A stretch of 33,689 nucleotides of DNA, taken from Gammaproteobacteria bacterium (GTDB lineage Bacteria > Pseudomonadota > Gammaproteobacteria > Enterobacterales > GCA-2746155). The translations under genes and the position numbers were made by a program. The stretch is from assembly GCA_002746155.1 (NCBI GenBank), contig NVWF01000001.1, positions 234,584 through 268,272 on the forward strand, written 5' to 3'. Numbering within the stretch: the first letter of the stretch is position 1; the number at the start of each line of letters is the position of its first letter. Shown piece by piece: positions 24,903 to 31,506 of this stretch. The notes under the pieces are model-generated. The model was not told where the DNA came from and searched no databases. It worked only from the letters and a program-made list of their open reading frames with translations.

Positions 24903-26186
24903 CTAGTTTTGCATTTTTGCAAGCACATCCTCTAGGGATTCAGCTTTGCGAATACAGTTTATTTCAATTTTATCTTGTTTATCTTCTACTGAATAAACTG
25001 CAACTCGTGGTAGGCAGTTATACTCAAAATGATTAGTAAAGTAGTAACCTCCTGTGTCATGAATAAGAACATAATCATTGGGTGAAAGTTTAGCAAGCTT
25101 TTGATTTACTGCAATTAAATCTCCAGCGAAGCAGCAAGGACCAGATACGTCTGTCATGGTAGCATTTTCATCAGTTAGAATTAACTCTACCCCTTCAGGA
25201 GAATAGCCTGTCACTCTTAAGGGCCAGGATTTTGGCAAGTAGGCTGTCCGAGTAGCTATTTGAGCTCCTGCATGGGTTGCTGCTATATGTCTTTCACCAG
25301 AATATTTTGTATATTCGACTCGTGTGATTATAAAGCCATTTTTTGAAACAATTGCTCGGCCAAATTCTGTTTTGATCTGGTATTTATCAGTAAACAAAAT
25401 TGGAACTTCTTTTTCCAAGACACCTGCATATTCGCTAAAGCTAGGCTTAACCTCATCAGAAGTGAAATTAACAGGTAGTCCTCCTCCAATATCTAACGTG
25501 GTTATTTGTTGCTTACCCACTACTTGGTTAATCTCTTCAGCTAGCTCGGTTATGGCAGAAACACCTTTCGTCATTAGCTTAAGAGAACACCCCTGTGAAC
25601 CTGAATGGGTATGGATACTTTTTAGCCAAGGACGTTGTTTATAAATGTTGATAATATCTTGTCGATTATTACCATCATTAAGGGTATAACCAAATTTAGA
25701 GGTTGAAGTCGCCGTACTCGTCGAACTAATGTCCCCGCTACCAATTTGCGGATTTATTCTAAATCCAATGATAGAAGTTGTTTCAGGAAACTCTTTTACA
25801 AGTTGATCAATTCTTGTCAACTCTTGCAAATTATCAATATTTAATGATATGCCATTAACAAGGCAAGTTCGCAAATCATTAAATGTTTTTGTAGGAGAGT
25901 CATAAATTATATCCGCAGGTGAAAAACCTGCTGTTAGTGCTATTAAAAGCTCTCCTGGACTTGCGACCTCAGCTCCCATACCACATTTTTTAAGATATTT
26001 TAAAACACTGACTAGAGAATTGGCTTTAACAGCAAAGGTATGCATAAAGTTATCTGGAAAGGTAGCATAAGTCTCTTTGACAGTATCACTAAGTCCATCC
26101 ATATCCATAATTCCAATAGATGTTAGGCTATCGTTCACTATATTTTGTGTAATTGCTTGTTGAATGATTAATTGCTTTCTTGTCAT
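24903..26186 (-). CDS. Fold-III PLP-dependent amino-acid decarboxylase (DAP/ornithine-type)
   Basis: A 427-residue enzyme of the alanine-racemase-fold decarboxylase group (LysA, ornithine/arginine decarboxylases). The PLP Lys is in HTFAVKAN (about residue 53); other signatures are GAEVASPGEL, HTHSGSQG, the phosphate loop DIGGGLP and SGPCCFAGD with the catalytic Cys. The Glu and Ser that follow this Cys in LysA (CESGD) are Phe and Ala here, and the EPGR motif is EFGR, so the substrate is probably not meso-diaminopimelate. Some relatives act on D-ornithine or D-lysine, which would suit the D-amino-acid deacylase nearby, but this is a guess. The ribosome-binding site is weak. A perfect LysR palindrome lies 116 bp upstream. 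Confidence 0.88.
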   Translation of the reverse strand: MTRKQLIIQQAITQNIVNDSLTSIGIMDMDGLSDTVKETYATFPDNFMHTFAVKANSLVSVLKYLKKCGMGAEVASPGELLIALTAGFSPADIIYDSPTKTFNDLRTCLVNGISLNIDNLQELTRIDQLVKEFPETTSIIGFRINPQIGSGDISSTSTATSTSKFGYTLNDGNNRQDIINIYKQRPWLKSIHTHSGSQGCSLKLMTKGVSAITELAEEINQVVGKQQITTLDIGGGLPVNFTSDEVKPSFSEYAGVLEKEVPILFTDKYQIKTEFGRAIVSKNGFIITRVEYTKYSGERHIAATHAGAQIATRTAYLPKSWPLRVTGYSPEGVELILTDENATMTDVSGPCCFAGDLIAVNQKLAKLSPNDYVLIHDTGGYYFTNHFEYNCLPRVAVYSVEDKQDKIEINCIRKAESLEDVLAKMQN

Positions 26187-26292
26187 CTGATTATATTCAT
26201 CTTAGTCAAAGGATATAATTCAATTAAGAATATTTAAACACTAATAAGATATAGGAATTGCTAAAGTTCGATAGTAATATAAATTTAATAAT

Positions 26293-26311
26293 GTATAACC
26301 TAAGGTTATAC
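26293..26311. promoter_or_regulatory. LysR-type operator upstream of the decarboxylase-lysR operon
   Basis: GTATAACCT-A-AGGTTATAC is a perfect 9-bp inverted repeat around one base, centred 116 bp upstream of the decarboxylase start and between it and the end of the CapA-like gene. It is the best copy of the shared motif, with the T-N11-A form expected of LysR sites. Confidence 0.8.
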
Positions 26312-26340
26312 GCTTTCTAGATCAGCTTAGTAGGTAATAG

Positions 26341-28440
26341 CTAGTTAAATTTAAGTTTTAAATTAACATCAGTATCGATTTTCTCAATACCTAGATGTGT
26401 TGCAAGTCCAAGTATTGAGTGATCATAGGGTAATTTTCCTGACTCATTATAGTACCCCTGCCATTTTACTAAAGCAATATCATCGATAAAAACTGGTTTA
26501 TCATCTATACGATCGACATTTGCATCTTTATTCACATGAGAGATCTCAAGCAGTATTCTGTAACTTCTATAACCAACTCTAGGAGTATTAAAATCAATCT
26601 CTATATCCTGCCAACTCTTATTTGAAGCAATAACAATCTCTTTTAATAACTCTTTTTTATTTCCTTCTAGTGCATCGAATAGCTTATCCCTTTTCTTACG
26701 ACGCTGAATAAGCAGCCTTAATTTAATTGGATGTGAAGTAGTTAATATTCTTGCTTTGTAAGTCATAGGATTACCAGCAGAAAAAACTCTTCTAAAATAT
26801 TTCATTCCAACAAGGGTAGTTTTCCCTTGTTTAAGATTTAGCTCGACAGAATTGGAACCCGAGGATGCTTTAAGGCTACTTAGCTTGGCATTTTCTAATA
26901 GCCAGCCTCGCTCTTTTGATGAAAAAAGATTGAAGCTTTCAAAATCTCCACCGTTTATTTGATTTTCTCCTAGTCGGTAATTAACAGTTGGTTTGTTTGA
27001 AACCACTGAAGTAAGCTGGCCAGTCACTGGAAATTTATAGAGATCTCTAACTCGAATTGAATCTGTAAACTTTAGCTCAACCTCCATTGTTACATCTTCT
27101 AAAGTTTTATTGCCAATCACTAGATGGCCGCCCGAGCTTGATAATGACAGCTCTCTTCGATTTGACAAGGTTTTAACTCTCTTGTTTAAAGTAGTGCGTT
27201 GTATGCCGGTTGCAGGAGCGGGAACATAACCCTTGATATAAATAGGTACTAGTTCAGCTCGGTGAAACTTATCATCATCCATCCACACATAAAGAATAAA
27301 AGACACAGGGGGAGTGTGGAAATATTGATCGAATATGAAGTTCCCTATTGAATAGGCAATCAATTTTTCCTTATATATTTCAAAGCCTTGAGTAACGTGT
27401 GGATGATGAGCAAGGACCAGATCAGCACCGTGATCTATAGCTGCCTTTAGTCGAGATTCAGTCATTCCAGTGGGTTCATCTGAATATTCTAAGCTTCCAT
27501 GATATTGCACGAGAGTTATGTAATCTTTATCACTTTCAGCTTTGACAGCCTCGATTATATTATCTCTAGTTCCAAGAGCAGCGCCACCTTTATCACTTTC
27601 AGCAACTTGGCTAAGTTTAGAGCTACCCTTCCAGCCTACAAATCCTAACATTGCATATTTATTGTTTGAAATAGTCGTATGAGAAGCCTCCATAGCTTGC
27701 TTATGATTGAAGCCAGCTCCTGAATATTTCAAACCACTGTCATTCAAATGTTTAAATGTAGATATTAAGCCTTCATCAAGATAATCATAAATATGGTTAT
27801 TTCCTAAAGAAACGTAATCAATACCTGCCCATGTTAAGGCACTTAAGGTTTCTGGAGGCGAATAAAAAACAACTCCTTTGGGAGCTCTTTTTTTAGGTTT
27901 TTCTTGGGAAATAACTGTTTCTAAGTTTACAGAAGAATAATCAGCTAATTCCATATAAGGCTTAATGTATTGAACAATTGATTTGGTATCTGACAGTATT
28001 TTATTCTCATGAATCAAAATTGGTTCATTAAAGTATGGCTTTAAATAGCGACGTCCCATCATGACATCTCCGCCAAAGGCAAACATCACTCTACCGATTT
28101 TTTTCTTTACTAGATGAATACTAGGTAAGAAAAAATCATCTTCACTTTTGAACTTTGACAACTCAGACAATTCAGCCAATTCATAATGGCTAAAGGTATG
28201 AAAAGAAGTGTAATAACCTTTGGCTTCTATTTTTAGTTCATAACGTTCTGCAGGTGTCGTTTCTATGAAAAATTGATTACTAGTAAATTCTGAGCTGACC
28301 TTGTTAACACTAACCTTAAAATTAATATCAGGGTGATGTTCATCAAATATAATTTTACCGCTTAATCGGGCTGCAAAAATAGAACTATTGACAAGGAACA
28401 ACAGTATTAAAAGATTAAAGCTAACTAGTCTATTATTCAT
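26341..28440 (-). CDS. CapA/PgsA-family protein (poly-gamma-glutamate-type hydrolase) with accessory domains
   Basis: A 699-residue exported protein. The signal peptide is MNNRLVSFNLLILLFLVNSS. An N-terminal beta-sandwich (about 22-100, carboxypeptidase-regulatory-like) is followed by the CapA metallophosphatase-like domain (about 115-400) with FAFGGDVMMGRR, SVNLETVIS, SLGNNHIYDY, VQYHGSLEYS and LAHHPHVTQGFE; these Asp, Asn, Glu and His residues form the metal site. The C-terminal part (about 500-680) looks like a carbohydrate-binding jelly roll (NGGDFESFNL, SGSNSVELNL). CapA proteins act on poly-gamma-glutamate capsule, though their exact reaction is debated. I use ATG 28440 (AGGAG 11 nt upstream) rather than the in-frame GTG 28473. 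A long inverted repeat and a LysR box lie upstream. Confidence 0.88.
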   Translation of the reverse strand: MNNRLVSFNLLILLFLVNSSIFAARLSGKIIFDEHHPDINFKVSVNKVSSEFTSNQFFIETTPAERYELKIEAKGYYTSFHTFSHYELAELSELSKFKSEDDFFLPSIHLVKKKIGRVMFAFGGDVMMGRRYLKPYFNEPILIHENKILSDTKSIVQYIKPYMELADYSSVNLETVISQEKPKKRAPKGVVFYSPPETLSALTWAGIDYVSLGNNHIYDYLDEGLISTFKHLNDSGLKYSGAGFNHKQAMEASHTTISNNKYAMLGFVGWKGSSKLSQVAESDKGGAALGTRDNIIEAVKAESDKDYITLVQYHGSLEYSDEPTGMTESRLKAAIDHGADLVLAHHPHVTQGFEIYKEKLIAYSIGNFIFDQYFHTPPVSFILYVWMDDDKFHRAELVPIYIKGYVPAPATGIQRTTLNKRVKTLSNRRELSLSSSGGHLVIGNKTLEDVTMEVELKFTDSIRVRDLYKFPVTGQLTSVVSNKPTVNYRLGENQINGGDFESFNLFSSKERGWLLENAKLSSLKASSGSNSVELNLKQGKTTLVGMKYFRRVFSAGNPMTYKARILTTSHPIKLRLLIQRRKKRDKLFDALEGNKKELLKEIVIASNKSWQDIEIDFNTPRVGYRSYRILLEISHVNKDANVDRIDDKPVFIDDIALVKWQGYYNESGKLPYDHSILGLATHLGIEKIDTDVNLKLKFN

Positions 28441-28470
28441 TATCAACCATGCTCCTATGAGTTTAAACCT

Positions 28471-28510
28471 CACTATGTTAAATTAAAATACTCGTTAATT
28501 TAACATAGTG
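28471..28510. repeat. Perfect 16-bp inverted repeat in the capA leader
   Basis: CACTATGTTAAATTAA (28471-28486) is matched exactly by its complement at 28495-28510 across an 8-nt loop. It lies between the LysR box and the capA start codon, so it should be in the leader RNA or promoter. Neither strand has a T tract after it, so it is not a standard terminator. Confidence 0.8.
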
Positions 28511-28546
28511 AAATGATTGTAACCTATAGCTTTAGTTATGAAGGGT

Positions 28547-28561
28547 ATAACCAAAGGTCAC
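28547..28561. promoter_or_regulatory. LysR-type operator upstream of capA
   Basis: ATAACCAAAGGTCAC matches the perfect site ATAACCTAAGGTTAT at 12 of 15 positions and shares the extended GTATAACC half. Its centre is 114 bp upstream of the capA start, nearly the same distance as at the decarboxylase (116) and the receptor (95). Confidence 0.62.
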
Positions 28562-28703
28562 TTATATTGACTTTTCTCAAAAATAAATTAAGCCGACTGT
28601 TTATTGTGATCATTACCTAGCTTGGTGATAACTTACTTTGTAAATCGAATACTTTCCTCATATAATTTACATCTTAGTAGAGAGCTAGTTGAAGGAATTT
28701 ACC

Positions 28704-29177
28704 TTGAAAAAAATTGCCATCTTTGTTGATGTACAAAATATTTATTACACCTGTCGTGATACCTATCAACGCCAGTTTAATTATAGAGAGCTTTGGCAAG
28801 TTATTTCTATGCAAGGCGACATAGTTCTAGCAAATGCCTATGCTATTGATCGGGATGATCCTAAACAACATAAATTTCAGAGCGCCCTTAAACATTTAGG
28901 GTTTAATGTTAAATTAAAGCCCTATATTCAACGTAAGGATGGCAGCGCAAAAGGCGATTGGGATGTTGGAATAACCATCGACATTCTTGAAACAGCAGCT
29001 TCAGTTGATACCGTGATATTACTTTCCGGTGATGGCGATTTTGCTATGCTTCTTGACAGTATAAACCATAAATACACTATCAAAACAGAAGTCTACGGCG
29101 TTAAAAAACTAACGGCTAATTCACTTATTCAATCTGCAGATATTTTTCATTGCATAGAAAGTGATTTGCTCTTATAA
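28704..29177 (+). CDS. NYN-domain (LabA/DUF88-like) putative RNase
   Basis: A 157-residue protein that is a single NYN domain of the PIN-like nuclease fold. The acidic active site is visible: KIAIFVDVQNIYY at the N-terminus, GDWDVGITIDIL in the middle and VILLSGDGDFAML near residue 107. Related proteins cut RNA, but the substrate is unknown. An in-frame TTG at 28689 would add five residues, but AAGGA sits 7 nt before TTG 28704, which I take as the start. It is transcribed away from capA, the gap between them holding capA control sites. Its 3' end is followed by an AT-rich stretch and then an independent promoter. Confidence 0.88.
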   Translation: MKKIAIFVDVQNIYYTCRDTYQRQFNYRELWQVISMQGDIVLANAYAIDRDDPKQHKFQSALKHLGFNVKLKPYIQRKDGSAKGDWDVGITIDILETAASVDTVILLSGDGDFAMLLDSINHKYTIKTEVYGVKKLTANSLIQSADIFHCIESDLLL

Positions 29178-29209
29178 ATATTTTATTGTTATTTATTTTA
29201 AAAAATAAT

Positions 29210-29237
29210 TTGACAAATATTTTTTTAGGCGTATTAT
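29210..29237 (+). promoter_or_regulatory. Strong sigma70-type promoter
   Basis: TTGACA (29210-29215), 16-bp spacer, TATTAT (29232-29237), in AT-rich surroundings. Transcription should start near 29244, just before the leader-peptide and terminator unit. Confidence 0.72.
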
Positions 29238-29295
29238 CGCGGCGAGTTTAAAAATTTAACTAACGAATTAATTAACACCAAAAGGAGCTTTTGGA

Positions 29296-29331
29296 ATGCT
29301 ACGTTTATTAAAAACACAACAATTTAATTAA
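29296..29331 (+). CDS. Putative leader peptide, 11 residues
   Basis: MLRLLKTQQFN, ATG to TAA, with AAAGGAG upstream. It contains three Leu in its first five residues, one Arg, one Lys and two adjacent Gln. The ribosome-binding site is inside a 7-bp hairpin, so its translation should itself be controllable. The stop codon touches the first base of the next hairpin, a usual layout for leader-peptide attenuators. Too short for comparison by eye. Confidence 0.5.
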   Translation: MLRLLKTQQFN

Positions 29332-29395
29332 CCTTCCAAATGCTTATTGCTCGGAAGGTAAACAGAAACCTTTCGAGTCAGTCTAGAATTATTCT

Positions 29396-29430
29396 AAAGC
29401 CCTGACCGGATAAAACCCAGGGCTTTTTTT
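29396..29430 (+). terminator. Rho-independent terminator of the leader unit
   Basis: AAAGCCCTG (29396-29404) pairs with CAGGGCTTT (29418-29426) over a 13-nt loop, followed by a run of T to 29430. A good intrinsic terminator about 190 nt after the promoter and 86 bp before the next reading frame. Confidence 0.85.
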
Positions 29431-29515
29431 ATGCCTGTTAAAAATATCTAAAGGTATTCTACTTATTTTTATTAACTAACATTGTCATTTAATTATCGGC
29501 AGTGAGGATACAACT

Positions 29516-29655
29516 ATGCCTATTAAATTAGAGCTTAATAAAAATGCGAAGAATGGAATTAAGCCTATAAAGACATTGAACAAGTTTTGGCAAATCAAAC
29601 TGATTTGATAGAAGTTGTCCAAGAACTTAAACAAGTTTTATGCGTTAAAGGTTAA
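29516..29655 (+). pseudogene. Small gene split by a frameshift
   Basis: ATG 29516 has GAGG 8 nt upstream and reads MPIKLELNKNAKNGIK, then continues only to a TGA at 29606-29608. Near codon 17 a -1 shift opens AYKDIEQVLANQTDLIEVVQ, then ELKQVLCVKG and TAA 29653-29655, which looks more like real protein (a Gln/Leu/Val-rich helix). The simplest reading is a damaged gene of about 46 codons; a 30-residue in-frame peptide is the alternative. I do not recognise it. Confidence 0.35.
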
Positions 29656-29673
29656 GGCTAAGGAGTAAATAGC

Positions 29674-29699
29674 AATAAGGAATAAGGAATAAGGAATAA
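29674..29699 (+). repeat. Tandem 7-bp repeat AATAAGG forming the ribosome-binding region
   Basis: AATAAGG is repeated three times without a break (29674-29694), followed by a partial AATAA. Each copy creates an AAGGA ribosome-binding core; the last is 10 nt before the ATG of the following gene. Copy-number change by slippage would add or remove ribosome-binding cores without changing the spacing of the last one. Confidence 0.75.
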
Positions 29700-29704
29700 A
29701 TATT

Positions 29705-30640
29705 ATGGAAACACACTTATTAAAGGAGATCATAGAATGTCTCGATGATGGTCGGAGGATATTACATTATTTCAAAGACAAATATGCTTTGTATTTGTTG
29801 GAAAGTTTATTTGGAGATAATGATAAAATTACCATCGCTAACATTCGAGCAAGCCAGTTTAATAAATTACTAAACAAACAAGTGATTAAACAGATTACCG
29901 CTTCTTGTGGTGATGGATTCATCAGTCGAGAAAAACTTGTTGAATTATTCTTACTTGATTATGAAAGTTATGTATTAACACTTTCAGATTGGGGAGAAAA
30001 AAACGATTACTCTTGGGTTCAAACATCAAGACCTGGTAAAAATTTAGTCATACAGCTTAACTTTACTAATGAGCATGATGAGTTTTTATCAAAGCAAATG
30101 GTTGATGGTGATTTATTTAAATACTACGCACATCCTATACATGAAAAGAAGAGCTCTCTTGCATGGGCTAGAATCGATCTTGATTTCAACTCAGGTGAGG
30201 CATTAATTGAAGAAATTCAAAGTGACTGGCTAAGAAAGGTCACCTTTCATCAAAAGTTGGCCGCAAGAGTTCAAAGTAGAGGACAGGATAGTTACTTTTA
30301 TAGAGGCACTCATTATTCATGCAAAAATATGATCGCTTATTCAAGTAGTATTTTAAATCGATATTCAAAGTTGTGGAGTGAAACCATGTTATTTTCAACC
30401 ATTCGTTTTATTAAAGAAGAGTTGGGGCTTAGCAAGATTTTTTACCACACTGTTGATACTGGCCGTCATTTGAAAAATTTAGTTTGGTCTCTACCACCAA
30501 GAAGCATTTATACCGATTTACCAAATAGATTCTGCTTTGAAAAAGTAAGCAGAGAACCAGAGTTTATTCTCTCTGAACGTAAGATAAAAAAGCGTTTAAA
30601 GAAAATTACTCAGTCATCTTGGTTTTACTTAAAAATTTAA
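29705..30640 (+). CDS. Conserved-looking protein of unknown function
   Basis: A 311-residue soluble protein with no signal peptide or membrane helix. The N-terminal third is helical and mixed in charge. The central stretch RIDLDFNSGEALIEEIQSDW (about 158-177) is the most striking: EEIQSDW also occurs in a range of uncharacterised proteins, some in large phage or plasmid polyproteins, so it may mark a conserved fold or active site. The C-terminus is basic (ERKIKKRLKKITQ). The gene sits 11 bp before a small basic protein gene with a strong ribosome-binding site, so they form an operon, probably downstream of the attenuator-like leader. I do not assign a function. Confidence 0.82.
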   Translation: METHLLKEIIECLDDGRRILHYFKDKYALYLLESLFGDNDKITIANIRASQFNKLLNKQVIKQITASCGDGFISREKLVELFLLDYESYVLTLSDWGEKNDYSWVQTSRPGKNLVIQLNFTNEHDEFLSKQMVDGDLFKYYAHPIHEKKSSLAWARIDLDFNSGEALIEEIQSDWLRKVTFHQKLAARVQSRGQDSYFYRGTHYSCKNMIAYSSSILNRYSKLWSETMLFSTIRFIKEELGLSKIFYHTVDTGRHLKNLVWSLPPRSIYTDLPNRFCFEKVSREPEFILSERKIKKRLKKITQSSWFYLKI

Positions 30641-30651
30641 TAGGAGGAACT

Positions 30652-30867
30652 ATGCCTAAACGAAAGAAGCATCGTCAAAGACAGAATCTATTGTCACAGA
30701 CGCAAACAGTAGCTCCACGTAATCCCTTTGCAAGTCATCCCTTGATGCGCAGCGGAGGTGGAGTTCATCAAAAATCACCATCAGCTCTTCGAGCTGCGAC
30801 TCGTCGCGAGACTAAACGTTTGTCTCGCGACTGGTCATACTCTTTACCAAGACTGATATTGTTTTAA
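30652..30867 (+). CDS. Small basic protein
   Basis: A 71-residue, Arg/Lys-rich protein: MPKRKKHRQRQNLLSQT, then RNPFASHPLMRSGGGVHQKS and SALRAATRRETKRLSRDW. Similar short basic proteins with an NPFA-x-PL-x-(R/K)-x-GG-x-H core and a basic tail are common in gammaproteobacteria; their role is unknown, and the composition suggests nucleic-acid or ribosome binding. A strong TAGGAGG ribosome-binding site decides ATG 30652 over an in-frame upstream reading from 30619. Its last 56 bp overlap the end of the convergent TetR gene, so either the two genes truly overlap tail to tail or one stop has moved. Confidence 0.75.
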   Translation: MPKRKKHRQRQNLLSQTQTVAPRNPFASHPLMRSGGGVHQKSPSALRAATRRETKRLSRDWSYSLPRLILF

Positions 30868-31420
30868 CCAAAGTGTCCGAAAGATGCCCTACGGCAATCT
30901 CTTTTGTCTTTAGAGAATCAATCACAATCATATTCTGCAATTGCAAATCAATCAGGCCATGAATACTGCTCCAACACAGTAGAGTTAAATTCTCACCCGT
31001 AAGATCTTTAATATTATAAAATGCCACAATATCTTCAGCAGCCGAAATAAAGGTATCTCTAGATCGTTTGATTTCAGCCTTAAACTCATCCCCTAGCTTC
31101 ATCTTATGTTTCATTACTTTGTAATAACCAACATTGTTATAGAAGTAGTTGGCATAGGATAAACTCAAATTTTCTAATCGTTTCAGTAGATCATCTTCTT
31201 GTTCATTGATATTTTTCCATCGACTATTAAGGCCCTGAAGCGCCCTGATTTTAATTTCTAACAAGAGGGCATCCTTGTTGGGAAAATAATGGTAGGGTGC
31301 CTGAGCTGTAACATCTAACTGCTTAGAAATTTTACGCAAACTTATCTGAGCAACTTCAACAATTTTTAATTCCGTTAATGTTGCTTCAACTATTCTTTCT
31401 TTAAGGTTAGCTTCACTCAT
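30812..31420 (-). CDS. TetR/AcrR-family transcriptional repressor
   Basis: A 202-residue regulator with a TetR helix-turn-helix at 10-55 (ERIVEATLTELKIVEVAQIS, then LRKISKQLDVTAQAPYHYFP) and a helical ligand-binding C-terminus of the WHG-like type. It is divergent from an alpha/beta hydrolase gene, and a 16-bp perfect inverted repeat covers both promoters, so it should repress itself and the hydrolase. The operator begins 1 bp from its ATG and there is no ribosome-binding site; a TTGACA/TACACT pair would start RNA right at the ATG, so it may be translated from a leaderless message. The 3' end overlaps the small basic protein gene. Confidence 0.9.
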   Translation of the reverse strand: MSEANLKERIVEATLTELKIVEVAQISLRKISKQLDVTAQAPYHYFPNKDALLLEIKIRALQGLNSRWKNINEQEDDLLKRLENLSLSYANYFYNNVGYYKVMKHKMKLGDEFKAEIKRSRDTFISAAEDIVAFYNIKDLTGENLTLLCWSSIHGLIDLQLQNMIVIDSLKTKEIAVGHLSDTLVKTISVLVKSMTSRETNV

Positions 31421-31421
31421 G

Positions 31422-31472
31422 CTTGACAGTGTAAGGTCAGTTAGTTATTATGTCAAACCTTACACTGTCAAG
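31422..31472. promoter_or_regulatory. TetR operator and overlapping divergent promoters
   Basis: CTTGACAGTGTAAGGT (31422-31437) is exactly complementary to 31457-31472, 19 bp apart. On the plus strand TTGACA (31423-31428), 17 bp, TATTAT (31446-31451) makes a near-consensus promoter for the hydrolase. On the minus strand TTGACA (31456-31451), 17 bp, TACACT (31433-31428) serves tetR. Repressor bound to the arms would block both. Confidence 0.8.
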
Positions 31473-31506
31473 TGCTTCAAAACATAGATTGTAGATCGAA
31501 AGCCTT

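Larger units (their letters stand above)
29244..29430 (+). ncRNA. Candidate attenuator leader or small RNA
   Basis: About 187 nt between a strong promoter and an intrinsic terminator. Ordered elements: hairpin CCAAAAG/CTTTTGG (29278-29294) with the ribosome-binding AGGAG in its loop region; an 11-codon reading frame (29296-29331); hairpin ACCTTCC/GGAAGGT (29331-29359); small hairpin TAGAA/TTCTA (29384-29396); then the terminator. GTCAG at 29377-29381 can pair with CTGAC at 29402-29406, which would break the terminator stem, as in transcription attenuation. Whether it acts as an attenuator for the genes downstream or as a free RNA cannot be settled here. Confidence 0.6.

Noticed and set aside
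29537-29580. Programmed -1 frameshift in the small split frame
   Set aside because: The -1 frame has a TAA just before it becomes protein-like, and no slippery heptamer is at the junction; a simple indel explains it better.
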